Source: Alphaproteobacteria bacterium
GTDB taxonomy: Bacteria; Pseudomonadota; Alphaproteobacteria; Ferrovibrionales; Ferrovibrionaceae
Length of the DNA stretch: 64,000 nt
Direction of reading: 5' to 3'
NCBI GenBank assembly: GCA_017307375.1
Contig: JAFKFH010000003.1
Location: forward strand, 372,001-436,000
Shown here one piece after another: positions 26,557-35,448 of the stretch. Under the pieces are notes generated by a model. The model saw only the letters and a list, made by a program, of their open reading frames with translations, was not told where the DNA came from and searched no databases. Numbering within the stretch: position 1 is the first letter of the stretch; each line of letters starts with the position of its first letter. Both the position numbers and the translations under genes were made by a program.

Positions 26557-27555
26557 ATGACGAACGAGGGGCAGCGCGACGGCGACTCCTCAGGCGGCGA
26601 ACTCGGCAACGACCGCGCGCTGCACGATCAGCGTGCGGCGCATTACGAGGCGCATTGGAGCCGGCTGCGGGACGAAATGGCCCCGGCCTTCGCCGCCGGC
26701 CTGCCGCTGGACCAGTTGCTCGCCCGGCATGAGGCGCTGAACGACAGTCGCTATCAGGGTTTCATCGCGCCGCAGATCGCCCGCTATCTCGGCCGTCTCG
26801 ATCAGCGCGCCTTCGCCGGCGTCGCCGCGCCCGACCGCCTCGTCGTCGCCGAGGGGCGTTATCAGGCTCGGCCGCGCGCCGACCAGTTCGCGGTGCTGTC
26901 GGCCGCCGTCTCGGGGCTGGCCGATCCGCAAGTCGACTGCATCGTCGAATTTGGCGCCGGGCTCGGCGTCAATCTCGGCCGGCTGGCGCAGGTGCTGGCG
27001 CCTCTGGGCATCCATCCGACCTATGTCGCCTGCGAGCCGGCCGCTGGCGGCCGCGACTTCGCGGCGCGGCTGTTCGCCGGCGGCGAACACCGGTTCGAGG
27101 CGCATGAATTCGATTACCTGGCGCCGGAATTCGGTTTCCTCGGCCGTTTCCGCCGGATTCTTGCGTTCACCTGCCATTCGATCGAGCAGGTCTCGGTGCT
27201 GGGGCCGGCATTCCACGACGGCCTGCTGCGCCTGCCGCTGGCGGGCGGGCTGCATCTCGAGCCGGTGGGCTGGCAGCGTTTCACCAATGTCGCGGCGGCG
27301 GTGGCCGAGGCGCATCGCTCGAACCAGGCGCTGCAATGGTATCGGCGCGAGTACGAATACGTGCTGGAAGACGACCGGGTGGTCGAGAATGCGGCGGCCT
27401 GGGCGGCCGCCTCGCTCTACAACACCGACCTGCTGGCCCAGGTCGGGCGGCTGACCGATGCCGGCCGCATCGGGCTGGCTGCGCTGGCCTTCGAGATCGT
27501 CGGGGAAAACCCGTTCAACCCGTCGACGCTGATCGCCTGGCGGCCGGGCGGATAG
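26557..27555 (+). CDS. Uncharacterised SAM-methyltransferase-like protein
   Basis: 332 aa. A helical N-terminal part (about residues 1-120) is followed by CIVEFGAGLGVNLGRLAQVL, which looks like motif I of a Rossmann methyltransferase, and HPTYVACEPAAGGRDFAARL, like the acidic loop after strand 2. RILAFTCHSIEQV fits strand 4. I do not recognise a named family; the substrate is unknown. The start after a GGCGGAGA site is preferred over an ATG 45 bases upstream. Stand-alone gene. Confidence 0.55.
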   Translation: MTNEGQRDGDSSGGELGNDRALHDQRAAHYEAHWSRLRDEMAPAFAAGLPLDQLLARHEALNDSRYQGFIAPQIARYLGRLDQRAFAGVAAPDRLVVAEGRYQARPRADQFAVLSAAVSGLADPQVDCIVEFGAGLGVNLGRLAQVLAPLGIHPTYVACEPAAGGRDFAARLFAGGEHRFEAHEFDYLAPEFGFLGRFRRILAFTCHSIEQVSVLGPAFHDGLLRLPLAGGLHLEPVGWQRFTNVAAAVAEAHRSNQALQWYRREYEYVLEDDRVVENAAAWAAASLYNTDLLAQVGRLTDAGRIGLAALAFEIVGENPFNPSTLIAWRPGG

Positions 27556-27582
27556 ATCCGCCGGCCGCCAGGCTCTGTCCGA

Positions 27583-29457
27583 TCAGGCGGCGCGGACTTC
27601 GCCGATGAAGCGGTCGACCTCGGCGCGCAGGCGTTCGGCCTGACGCGACAACTCGCCCGAGGCACCGAGAACCTGTTCGGCCGCGGCGCCGGCATCGGAG
27701 GCCGAGCGGTTGACCGCGGTCACGTTGCCCGACGCTTCCGAGGTGCCGGCGGCGGCCTGCTCGACGTTGCGGGCAATCTCGTTGGTCGCGGCGCCCTGCT
27801 CCTCGACGGCCGAGGCGATGGCTCCGGAAATCTCGCTCATCCGGGTGATGATCGAGCGGATGTCCTCGATGGCGGCGACGGCCTCGCGGGTGGCCGACTG
27901 CACACCCTGGACCTGCTGGCCGATCTCGTCGGTCGCCTTGGCGGTCTGGGTGGCCAGGTTCTTGACCTCCGAGGCGACGACGGCGAAACCCTTGCCGGCT
28001 TCGCCGGCGCGGGCGGCCTCGATCGTCGCGTTCAGGGCCAGGAGGTTGGTCTGGCCGGCGATGGTGTTGATCAGGGCGATGACCTCGCCGATCTTGCTGG
28101 CCGAGGCGGCAAGGCCCTGGACGATCGCGTCGGTGCGCCCGGCCTGCGCCACGGCATCCTGCGCCACCCGCGACGAGGTCGCGACCTGGCTGGAGATCTC
28201 GCGGATCGACGCGGCCAGTTCTTCCGACGCGGAGGCGACGGTCTGCACGTTGGCGGCGGCCTGCTCGGTCGCCGAGGCGGCGGCCAGCGACTGCCTGGAC
28301 GTGGTATCGGCGATGCCGGTCATGCTGGAGGCGGCGGCATGCATCTCGGTCGCGGCGGTGGCGACGGTCTCGACGACGCCGCCCACGGCGGCCTTGAAGT
28401 TGTCGGCCAGCCGGTGCAGGTCGGCCTTGCGCCGGGTCTCGGCCTCGGCCCGCAGGCGCTCGGCCTCGGCGCGGCGCTCCTCCTCGGCGCGGCGTTCGGC
28501 GATCTCGGCCTCGCGCTGGCGGCGGGCCTCGGCCTCGCGTTCGGCTTCGTCGCGCGCCCGCTTCTCCTCCGCCTCGCGCTGCGCGCGGGCCGCATCCTCG
28601 CGGGCACGGGCCTCGTCGCGCAGACGGTTCTGCTCGGCCTCGGCCGCCAGGCGTTCGCCCTCGATGCCCGCGGTCTTGAGGATCTCGACCGAGCGCGCCA
28701 TCAGCCCGACTTCGTCGCCGCGGCCGGTGCCGGTCACGGTCACGGCGTAGTCGCGGTCGGCCAGCCGGCCCATGATCGCGGCGAGTTCCGCCAGCGGCCG
28801 GGCGACGCCGCGCTGCACGATCAGCACCGAGATCGCCAACACCACGATCAGCGCCGCGGCAAGGGCGACGAACATGGTGACGATGGCGCGCCCGGCATCG
28901 GCCTCGGCAGCGGTGGCCGCGCCGACGCTGTCGTCATTCAGCCGGGCGTTCAGCTTGCCGGTATTGACGGCGACCGCGGTCAGCGCCGGGCCGACCTTGT
29001 CGTTCAGCAGCTGGGTGGCCCGCTTGTTGTCCTCGGGCGTGTTGCTGATCGCGAGCCTCTGGACCTCGCGGCTGGCCGCGATCTCGGCCTGGAAGTCGCG
29101 CAGCAGCGCCTCGATCTCCATCGCCGAGGCGGGAAGCAGCTGGGCCGCCTTCTTCAGCCGCTGCTCGACCTCCCCGGCGGTGCGCCCGACGCCTTCGCCG
29201 GCCTTGGCGATCGCGGCCGGCTCCTGCTCGGCGATCATCTGGTAGAGCGACTTGATGCTCGAGATGACATAGACGTTGGCGTTCGACATCTCCCTGATCG
29301 CCGCCTGGTCACGCGAGAGCAGCGTGGCGTAGGTATCGTTGATCCCTTCCATCTTGACCGCGCCCAGCGTGGTCAGGCCGACGGCGACGAGCGCCAGCAG
29401 CAATACCGGTATCAACGATTTGACGAGGATCTTGAGATTGGCGAGCACGACGGACAC
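27583..29457 (-). CDS. Methyl-accepting chemotaxis protein with long charged helix
   Basis: 624 aa chemoreceptor. TM1 about residues 12-33, a four-helix periplasmic sensor, TM2 about 190-212, HAMP about 213-265. Then comes a very charged E/R/A-rich helix of about 75 residues (e.g. [20 protein letters not shown]), and the MA signalling domain. The domain's tip reads [19 protein letters not shown] and [20 protein letters not shown]. It should bind CheW/CheA at its tip. A TTGACA box on the minus strand lies at 29586-29581, 124 bases before the start. Confidence 0.93.
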   Translation of the reverse strand: MSVVLANLKILVKSLIPVLLLALVAVGLTTLGAVKMEGINDTYATLLSRDQAAIREMSNANVYVISSIKSLYQMIAEQEPAAIAKAGEGVGRTAGEVEQRLKKAAQLLPASAMEIEALLRDFQAEIAASREVQRLAISNTPEDNKRATQLLNDKVGPALTAVAVNTGKLNARLNDDSVGAATAAEADAGRAIVTMFVALAAALIVVLAISVLIVQRGVARPLAELAAIMGRLADRDYAVTVTGTGRGDEVGLMARSVEILKTAGIEGERLAAEAEQNRLRDEARAREDAARAQREAEEKRARDEAEREAEARRQREAEIAERRAEEERRAEAERLRAEAETRRKADLHRLADNFKAAVGGVVETVATAATEMHAAASSMTGIADTTSRQSLAAASATEQAAANVQTVASASEELAASIREISSQVATSSRVAQDAVAQAGRTDAIVQGLAASASKIGEVIALINTIAGQTNLLALNATIEAARAGEAGKGFAVVASEVKNLATQTAKATDEIGQQVQGVQSATREAVAAIEDIRSIITRMSEISGAIASAVEEQGAATNEIARNVEQAAAGTSEASGNVTAVNRSASDAGAAAEQVLGASGELSRQAERLRAEVDRFIGEVRAA

Positions 29458-29645
29458 CCCCTCCGGGCGAAACTATGGGAACGGAGGTTTTGTATACTGT
29501 CGACGAAACCGCGTGCTCTGCAAATCGGGCGGGGCATGCCCGCCCTGAATGCATTCCTCGCGAACATCTTGGCATCAAGTTGTCAAGCAATGTAAGCGAA
29601 AGAGTTTTCGTGTAAATATCAATACATTGACGAAAGCGGGATAAC

Positions 29646-30434
29646 TTACGCCAGGCTGACCGCGACGCGGCCCAGCCGCTCGATCTCGATCTCGATGGCT
29701 TCGCCGGGCTGGGCCCAATAGGGCAGCGGCAGGCTGCCGGTCAGCACGATGTCGCCGGGTTCCAGCCGGCGGCCGAGGGTGGTGAGCTGGTTGGCCAGCC
29801 AGGCGAGCGAGGCCATCGGGTGGCCCTGGACGTCGGCGCCCAGGCCGCGCACCCGTTCGGCCCCGTCGGCGCGGGTGACGCCGGCCAGGGTGGCGAGATC
29901 GAGGTCGCGCCAGTCGGGCACCGGAGCGCCCAGAACGAAGCCGGCATGAAAGCAGAAGTCGGCGATGATCCCCGGCACCCCGAACGCCGGATAGTCGCCG
30001 CCATAGCGATCGTCGACCAGTTCGATCGCCGGATGGATCATCGCGACCACCGCCTCGGCATCGTGGCGGTTGACCGGCGCGCCGCCGCCCAGCGGCTGGC
30101 CCAGCACCATGGCGATCTCGCATTCGATGCCGATGCGGGTGAAATCGGCGGTGGCGACCGCCGCGCCCGGCTCGCGCCGGCCGGCGGCCAGCACCGCCCC
30201 GCCGATCGGCGCCTCGATGCCGAGATGGGCACGCATCTGCGGCGTGGTCACCCCGATCTTCCAGCCGACCTGCGGGCCCCGCCCGGCGGCGATCAGCCGC
30301 TCGGCGACCCCGGCCTGGATCTGGTAGGCCTCGGCATCGTCGGCCGGCTTCAGCGCGGCGGGCAGGTCGGCCACGTCGTCGTCGGCCAGGCGACGGGTGG
30401 CGAGCCAGTCGATCTTGTCGATCAGCGCGGTCAT
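29646..30434 (-). CDS. 2-keto-4-pentenoate hydratase-family protein
   Basis: 262 aa, fumarylacetoacetase-like fold of the MhpD/hydratase group. Signatures: GWKIGVTTPQMRAHLGIEAP, metal-binding ECEIAMVLGQPL (Glu-x-Glu), AMIHPAIELVDDRY, and the end ELEPGDIVLTGSLP-like LEPGDIVLTGSLPLP. Members hydrate 2-hydroxypenta-2,4-dienoates in meta-cleavage or decarboxylate related acids. There are no meta-cleavage neighbours. The start overlaps the stop of the upstream GNAT gene (4 bases). Confidence 0.85.
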   Translation of the reverse strand: MTALIDKIDWLATRRLADDDVADLPAALKPADDAEAYQIQAGVAERLIAAGRGPQVGWKIGVTTPQMRAHLGIEAPIGGAVLAAGRREPGAAVATADFTRIGIECEIAMVLGQPLGGGAPVNRHDAEAVVAMIHPAIELVDDRYGGDYPAFGVPGIIADFCFHAGFVLGAPVPDWRDLDLATLAGVTRADGAERVRGLGADVQGHPMASLAWLANQLTTLGRRLEPGDIVLTGSLPLPYWAQPGEAIEIEIERLGRVAVSLA

Positions 30435-30898
30435 CGGCGGTAGACCTCCGGGTCGTGGCGTTCCATCAGGCTTTCCGGCCGCTTCAGCGCGGTGAAGCCG
30501 AATTGCGCGTAAAGGGTATGGGCGTCGCGGGTCGCCAGCGTCCAGCGCCGGAAACCCTGCAGCCCGGGATGGGCCAGGATCGACGCGACCAGGAACTTGC
30601 CCAGCCCCCGGCCGCGCGCCGCCGGCAGGACGAAGACGTCCTGCAGATAGCCGAAGGTCGCGCGGTCGGTGGTGACGCGGGCGAAGCCCTGCTGGAGTCC
30701 CTGCGCATCATAGAGGCCGAAGGGCAGCGAATGGGCCAGCGCCCGGTCGAACACCGCGCGCGGCATGCCCGGCGCCCAGTAGCTGTCCTCGGCGATGAAG
30801 CGGTGGATCGCATCCGGGTCGAGCAGGCTGCGGTCGGTCGTGACGACGTAGCCGTCGTCGCGGCGGCAGACATAGGGCGGTTCGTCGATCGCGGTCAT
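30431..30898 (-). CDS. GNAT-family N-acetyltransferase
   Basis: 155 aa. Motif A is DVFVLPAARGRGLGKFLVAS (Arg-Gly-x-Gly-x-Gly), preceded by ATFGYLQ; the C-terminal TLYAQFGFTALKRPE is motif B. DSYWAPGMPRAVFDRAL in the N-terminal part marks the subfamily with arginine/aminoglycoside-like acetyltransferases. I chose MTAIDEPPY as start; an ATG 36 bases upstream is possible. Translationally coupled to the hydratase. Confidence 0.88.
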   Translation of the reverse strand: MTAIDEPPYVCRRDDGYVVTTDRSLLDPDAIHRFIAEDSYWAPGMPRAVFDRALAHSLPFGLYDAQGLQQGFARVTTDRATFGYLQDVFVLPAARGRGLGKFLVASILAHPGLQGFRRWTLATRDAHTLYAQFGFTALKRPESLMERHDPEVYRR

Positions 30899-30945
30899 GC
30901 CGCCAGCCTGGACGATAGGCGCAAGGCGGGTCAATCACCGCGTGC

Positions 30946-32454
30946 TCAACGCGCAAAGACCAGCCGGCGGTAGGACAGGGCCTCGGCGACATGGCTGCGC
31001 TGGACGCCGGCGACCCCGGCCAGATCGGCCAGCGTGCGGGCGACGCGCAGCACCCGGTGATAGCCGCGCGCGGTCAGCCGCAGGTTTTCGGCCGCGGCGG
31101 TCAGCAGCGCCTGCCCCGCGGCATCGGGCGCCGCGACGCGGTCGAGCAGTTCGCCCTCGACCTCGGCATTGCAGCGCAGGCCCTCGCCCGCATAGCGCCG
31201 GGTCTGGATCGCCCGCGCCTCGGCGACCCGGGCGGCGATCTCGGCCGAGCCTTCGGCCGGTGGCGGCAGGCCGAGATCGGCGGCCGAGACCGGCGGCACC
31301 TCGATGGCGATGTCGAAGCGGTCGAGCAGCGGGCCCGACAGCCTGGCCTGATACTCCGCCCCGCATTTCGGCGCCCGGGCGCAGGCCAGGGCGGGATCGC
31401 CGAGATGGCCGCAGCGGCAGGGGTTCATCGCGGCGACCAGCTGGAAGCGGGCGGGGAACGACACATGGGCCGAGGCCCGCGCGATCACCGCCTTGCCGGT
31501 CTCCAGCGGCTGCCTGAGCCCGTCGAGGGCCTGGCGGTTGAATTCGGGCAACTCGTCGAGAAACAGCACGCCGAGATGGGCCAGGCTGATCTCGCCCGGC
31601 CGCACCTTGGTGCCGCCGCCGGTCAGCGCGGCCATCGAGGCGGAATGATGCGGGTTGCGGTAGGGCCGCGCCCGGGTCAGCCGCCCGTCGGCGATCTGCC
31701 CGGCCAGCGAGGCGATCATCGACACTTCGAGAATCTCCGCCGGGTCGAGCGGCGGCAGCAGCCCGGGCAGGCGCGCGGCCAGCATCGACTTGCCTGAGCC
31801 GGGCGGGCCGATCATCAACAGGTTGTGGCCGCCGGCGGCGGCGACCTCGAGCGCGCGCTTGGCCGCTTCCTGGCCCTTGACGTCGCGCAAGTCCGGTCCC
31901 CCGCCCGCGTCGTCCGCGACGCGGGCGACCGGGGGCGCCAGCACCTGGGTGCCCTTGAAATGATTGACCAGCGCCAGCAGCGAGGGGGCGGCCAGGATCG
32001 GGATGCCCGGGGCCCAGGCGGCCTCGGCCCCGCAGGCGGCCGGGCAGATCAGCCCCAGATCGTGGCCGGCGGCGTGCATGGCGGCCAGCAGCACGCCATT
32101 GGCCGGCATCGCCGCACCGTCCAGCGCCAGTTCGCCCAGCGCGACGAACCCCGCGATCTCCTCGGCCGGCACCACCCCCATCGCGGCGAGCAGGCCGAGC
32201 GCGATCGGCAGGTCGTAATGGCTGCCTTCCTTGGGCAGGTCGGCCGGGGCGAGATTGACGGTGATGCGCTTGGGCGGCAGCCCTAAGCCCAGCGCGGTCA
32301 GCGCGGCGCGCACCCGCTCGCGGCTTTCGCCCACCGCCTTGTCGGGCAGGCCGACCACGGTGAAGGCCGGCAGGCCGGCGGCCATCTGCACCTGGACATC
32401 GATGTCGAGGACGTCCGTGCCGGCGAAAGCGACCGTCCTGACCCGTGCGACCAC
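30946..32454 (-). CDS. comM: ComM/YifB-family AAA+ ATPase (Mg-chelatase-like)
   Basis: 502 aa helicase-like ATPase. The family helps branch migration during natural transformation. The N-terminal domain starts VARVRTVAFAGTDVLDIDV and has GLPAFTVVGLPDKAVGESR; Walker A is MIGPPGSGKSMLAARLPG; Walker B is LGVLFLDELPEF; CRCGHLGDPALAC is the zinc-like cysteine motif. I start at the GTG at 32454; the ATG further up (32493) would add 13 unconserved residues from the promoter region. Its upstream region is repeated near 39.7 kb. Confidence 0.92.
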   Translation of the reverse strand: MVARVRTVAFAGTDVLDIDVQVQMAAGLPAFTVVGLPDKAVGESRERVRAALTALGLGLPPKRITVNLAPADLPKEGSHYDLPIALGLLAAMGVVPAEEIAGFVALGELALDGAAMPANGVLLAAMHAAGHDLGLICPAACGAEAAWAPGIPILAAPSLLALVNHFKGTQVLAPPVARVADDAGGGPDLRDVKGQEAAKRALEVAAAGGHNLLMIGPPGSGKSMLAARLPGLLPPLDPAEILEVSMIASLAGQIADGRLTRARPYRNPHHSASMAALTGGGTKVRPGEISLAHLGVLFLDELPEFNRQALDGLRQPLETGKAVIARASAHVSFPARFQLVAAMNPCRCGHLGDPALACARAPKCGAEYQARLSGPLLDRFDIAIEVPPVSAADLGLPPPAEGSAEIAARVAEARAIQTRRYAGEGLRCNAEVEGELLDRVAAPDAAGQALLTAAAENLRLTARGYHRVLRVARTLADLAGVAGVQRSHVAEALSYRRLVFAR

Positions 32455-32479
32455 GCCTGACGCCCCCGATTGCCTGACA

Positions 32480-32511
32480 TCACGGTCATACAATCACACG
32501 GGGGTGCCGCC
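32480..32511. repeat. Left copy of a 32-bp direct repeat flanking the catabolic island
   Basis: Starts TCACGGTCATAC, then ATCACAC, and ends GGGGTGCCGCC; 30 of 32 bases match the copy at 39764-39795 in the same orientation. It lies just upstream of the comM GTG start. Together with the decayed comM piece at 39702 it marks the edges of an inserted segment. Confidence 0.85.
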
Positions 32512-32582
32512 AAGCCTGAACAGTCGGCAATCCTGTTCGCGCAGCCGGGGACGACCTTGCGCATTGCCGGCTGGAGCACAGC

Positions 32583-33731
32583 TCAGGGCAAGGTTTCGCG
32601 CAGCTGGCGCAATTCCGTCGAGCCGAGAAATCCCATGGTCGTCCTCAGCTCCGACGACAGGATCTCGATCACCCGCGACGCGCCGTCGCTGCCGCCGATC
32701 GCGAGGCCGAACAGCGGCGCGCGGCCGATCATGACGCCGGTCGCACCCAACGCGAGAAACCGGGCAATGTCGGCGCCGCGTCTGACGCCGCTATCGGCCA
32801 GGATCTCCATCCGGCCGCCGACGGCCTCCGCGATCGCCGGCAGAACCTGCGTCGGACCGACCGCGCAGTCGAGATTGCGGGCGCCATGATTGGAAACGAC
32901 GATGGCGTCGCAGCCATGCTCGGCGGCCGACCTGGCATCGTCGACCCGCAGGATGCCCTTGAGCACCAGCTTGCCACGCCATTGCCGCCGCAACAGCGCC
33001 ACGTCGGTCCAGGTCACGTCGCGGGCCAGCGCGACCTCGTCGGACAAAGTCTCGCGGCCGAGCCTGGAGCGGAAGGCCTCCGGGTAGTGCGCATAGCTGG
33101 GCACACCGCCGGTGAGCAGCGCTCTCAGCATCACGCCGACCGCCCAGCGCGGATGCAGTGCGACATCGAGCCCGGCGCGCCACGATGCCTTGAGCGGCAT
33201 GCCGAAGCCGTTGCGGATGTTGTATTCGCGGTTGGGCGGCATCGCGGTGTCGACCGTCAGAACGAGCGTCTCCGCGCCCGCGGCCCAGGCCCGCTCGAGC
33301 AGGCCGAGCATGCGCTGCCGGTTCTTCCAGACATAAAGCTGGAACCAGAGCTGCGCACCCGACTCCGCGATGTGCTCGATCGGTGTGATCGATTGGGTCG
33401 AGACGCAGAACGGAATTCCGGCCTTGGCGGCGGCCTGCGCCAGCGCGAACTCGCCGTCATGCCAGACGAGCCCTGCGAACGCCGTCGGGGCGATGACGAG
33501 CGGCAGCGGCTGCTCGCGGCCCAGGATGCTCGCAAGCGTCGAGATGGTCGACACGTCCCTGAGAATCCTCGGGGCGAGCCGGACGGCATCGAGGTCCAGG
33601 CGGTTCAGCGCGATGCTGGTTTCGTCCTCGCTGCCGCGATCGACATAGGCGAAGAGACCATGCGGCAGCCGCCGCGCCGCCGCCCGCCGGGCGTCCGCGA
33701 CATTGAGGATCTGGCTGAAAGCGGCTTTCAT
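32583..33731 (-). CDS. FMN-dependent alpha-hydroxy-acid oxidase/dehydrogenase (LldD-like)
   Basis: 382 aa TIM-barrel flavoenzyme oxidising L-2-hydroxy acids to 2-oxo acids. FMN and substrate motifs: LAPRILRDVS, VIAPTAFAGLVWHDGE, TVDTAMPPNREYNIRNG and the active-site SNHGARNLDCAVGPT (catalytic His; the common form is SNHGGRQLD). DSGVRRGADIARFLALGA binds FMN phosphate. The last gene of the island operon. Substrate could be lactate, mandelate or a longer hydroxy acid; the changed SNHGARN motif hints at a special one. Confidence 0.88.
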   Translation of the reverse strand: MKAAFSQILNVADARRAAARRLPHGLFAYVDRGSEDETSIALNRLDLDAVRLAPRILRDVSTISTLASILGREQPLPLVIAPTAFAGLVWHDGEFALAQAAAKAGIPFCVSTQSITPIEHIAESGAQLWFQLYVWKNRQRMLGLLERAWAAGAETLVLTVDTAMPPNREYNIRNGFGMPLKASWRAGLDVALHPRWAVGVMLRALLTGGVPSYAHYPEAFRSRLGRETLSDEVALARDVTWTDVALLRRQWRGKLVLKGILRVDDARSAAEHGCDAIVVSNHGARNLDCAVGPTQVLPAIAEAVGGRMEILADSGVRRGADIARFLALGATGVMIGRAPLFGLAIGGSDGASRVIEILSSELRTTMGFLGSTELRQLRETLP

Positions 33732-33736
33732 GGCGG

Positions 33737-33907
33737 TTATCGCTGCAGCGACATGTCAATGCCGCGATCGGGAACGAGATTGGCCAGCGCCGCGCCGGCC
33801 AGGCCGGCGGGAGCGTGGCCGCAAGCGCCGGTGCCGATCGTCTTGCCGTCGACGTCGCGGGGCGTTTGCCCAGCCACCGTCCTTGCCCTGCGCCGCACCT
33901 GCCGCAT
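33737..33907 (-). pseudogene. Short frame, possible 3' relic of a FAD amino-acid dehydrogenase
   Basis: A 56-codon frame in the gap between the ABC ATPase and the hydroxyacid oxidase. The last 40 residues look protein-like (DVDGKTIGTGACGHAPAGLA, then ALANLV and IDMSLQR) and recall the C-terminus of DadA-type oxidoreductases, where a GHG motif is followed by an A-x-x-G-x-x-L-A stretch and an ID-S-R end. The front part shows no pattern. It could be a remnant of a deleted gene in the island or a chance frame. Weak evidence. Confidence 0.3.
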
Positions 33908-33914
33908 CGCCGGT

Positions 33915-34676
33915 TCAGCCGCGATTGTGGAAATGGCTCAGGAAGGTGCGGGTCGCTTCCTGCTGCGGTGTGTCGATGACCTCGCGCGCCGGCCCCTCCT
34001 CCACGATGACGCCGTCGCGCATGAAGACCACACGGTCCGCGACCTCGCGGGCGAAGCTGATCTCATGGGTCACGATGATCATCGTCATCCCTTCGGCGGC
34101 AAGGTCGCGCATCACGCCCAGCACCTCGCCGACAAGCTCGGGATCGAGCGCCGAGGTCGCCTCGTCGAACAGCATGACCTCCGGCTCCATGGCGAGCGCG
34201 CGCGCGATCGCGACGCGCTGCTTCTGCCCGCCCGAGAGCTTGTTGGGAAAGACGTCGACCTTGTCGCTCAGGCCGACCTTGGCGAGCAGCTTGCGGGCGA
34301 TCGCGTCGGCCTCCCGCTTCGGCATGCCCTTGACCGAGACCGGGCCTTCCATCACGTTCTGGACGACCGTCATATGCGGGAACAGGTTGAAGTGCTGGAA
34401 CACCATCCCGGTATTGGAGCGAAAGCGAGCCTGCTCCTTCGTGCCCGGCATCTTCGAGCCGCCGCCGAAGGTGAAGCAGTCCCCGCCGATCCGGACCTGG
34501 CCGCCTTCCGGCATGACCAGCAGGTTGAGGCAGCGCAGCAAGGTCGACTTGCCGGAGCCGGAGGGGCCGATCAGGGCCACGACCTGGCCGGGCTCCACCT
34601 TCAGGCTGATGTCGCGCAGCACGGTCAGCGTGCCGAAGCTCTTGCGCAGGCCGGTGACCTCGATCCTGTAGCTCAC
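33915..34676 (-). CDS. Amino-acid ABC transporter ATP-binding protein (GlnQ-like)
   Basis: 253 aa ATPase. Walker A is LIGPSGSGKSTLLRCLN, the signature motif is KLSGGQKQRVAIARALAMEP, Walker B is VMLFDEATSALDPE. MVFQHFNLFPHMTVVQNVM is typical of polar amino-acid importers. It follows the permease gene after 10 bases. Powers import of the compound used by the island enzymes. Confidence 0.93.
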   Translation of the reverse strand: MSYRIEVTGLRKSFGTLTVLRDISLKVEPGQVVALIGPSGSGKSTLLRCLNLLVMPEGGQVRIGGDCFTFGGGSKMPGTKEQARFRSNTGMVFQHFNLFPHMTVVQNVMEGPVSVKGMPKREADAIARKLLAKVGLSDKVDVFPNKLSGGQKQRVAIARALAMEPEVMLFDEATSALDPELVGEVLGVMRDLAAEGMTMIIVTHEISFAREVADRVVFMRDGVIVEEGPAREVIDTPQQEATRTFLSHFHNRG

Positions 34677-34686
34677 AGCCGCCTCC

Positions 34687-35352
34687 TCAATTGCTCTGCG
34701 CCAGGCGCTTTTCGGCGCGCTTCACGACGACGGTGAGCGGCAGCAGCACGACCACGTAGATCGCGGCGACGATCGTGTAGACCTCGAGCGCACGATAGGT
34801 ATCCATCGCCGCGACCTGGCCCTGATAGAGCAGGTCCGGCACGGCCAGCACCGAGACCAGCGAGGTGTTCTTGAACTGGATGATCGACTGGTTCATCAGC
34901 GGCGGGATCATCCGCTTGATCGCCTGTGGCAGGACGATCCGCCGCATCACCCTGGCCGGCGTCATGCCCAGCGCCATTCCCGCTTCCGACTGGCCGGAAT
35001 CGATCGAGACGATGCCGCCGCGGATGATCTCGGCGTAGAAGGAGCCGCCATAGAGCGTCAGCGTCACGATCGAGGCCGTCAGCGCGTCGAGCTTGATGCC
35101 GGTGACGATCGGCAGCGCGTAGTAGAACCACAGCAGCAGCACGAGCAGCGGCGTCAGCCGGAACATCTCGATATAGGCCCATGACATCCAGCGCAGCACC
35201 GGCGAGCGCGAAAGCTGGGCGATGGCGGCGACAAGCCCGGCGACCAGGCCGAACACGATGACCGCGATGGTCAGCCCGATGGTCACCGCGGTCCCGCTCA
35301 GGAGGATCCAGCGATAGCCCCAGACGATGTCGAAGTTCCAGGTATAGGACAT
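34687..35352 (-). CDS. Amino-acid ABC transporter permease (HisM/GlnP-like)
   Basis: 221 aa with about five membrane segments. The EAA loop that docks the ATPase reads ESEAGMALGMTPARVMRRIV-like SEAGMALGMTPARVMRRIVL; YIEMFRLTPLLVLLLWFYYA is another family signature. Only one permease gene is present, so a homodimer is expected. It lies between the binding-protein gene (with a hairpin in the gap) and the ATPase gene. Confidence 0.92.
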   Translation of the reverse strand: MSYTWNFDIVWGYRWILLSGTAVTIGLTIAVIVFGLVAGLVAAIAQLSRSPVLRWMSWAYIEMFRLTPLLVLLLWFYYALPIVTGIKLDALTASIVTLTLYGGSFYAEIIRGGIVSIDSGQSEAGMALGMTPARVMRRIVLPQAIKRMIPPLMNQSIIQFKNTSLVSVLAVPDLLYQGQVAAMDTYRALEVYTIVAAIYVVVLLPLTVVVKRAEKRLAQSN

Positions 35353-35408
35353 GCCGAACCTTGCCGCCGGACGATGCGGCGCTCCGGAGGAAGCTGGGAA
35401 GAAAGGCA

Positions 35409-35434
35409 GTGCCCCGCGGCAATGCGCGGGGCAC
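35409..35434 (-). other. Intergenic hairpin after the binding-protein gene
   Basis: Perfect 10-bp stem GTGCCCCGCG / CGCGGGGCAC, 6-base loop GCAATG, in the 96-base gap between the binding-protein and permease genes. Such hairpins in ABC operons protect the 3' end of the binding-protein mRNA and lower downstream expression, giving an excess of binding protein. No T-run, so full termination is unlikely. Confidence 0.6.
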
Positions 35435-35448
35435 CCCTGTCTGCGGAT

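Noticed and set aside
27710-28750. 346-codon frame rich in Ser/Ala/Arg on the plus strand
   Set aside because: Antisense to the chemoreceptor; the repeat-like ARRSASARR sequence only mirrors its charged helix.
29527-29545. GGGCGGGGCATGCCCGCCC near-palindrome before the chemoreceptor
   Set aside because: Symmetry is imperfect by one base and there is no T-run; could be chance in GC-rich DNA, so not listed as a site.
32886-34736. 616-codon open frame on the plus strand
   Set aside because: Spans antisense of two real genes (hydroxyacid oxidase and ABC ATPase) and the gap; no family pattern.
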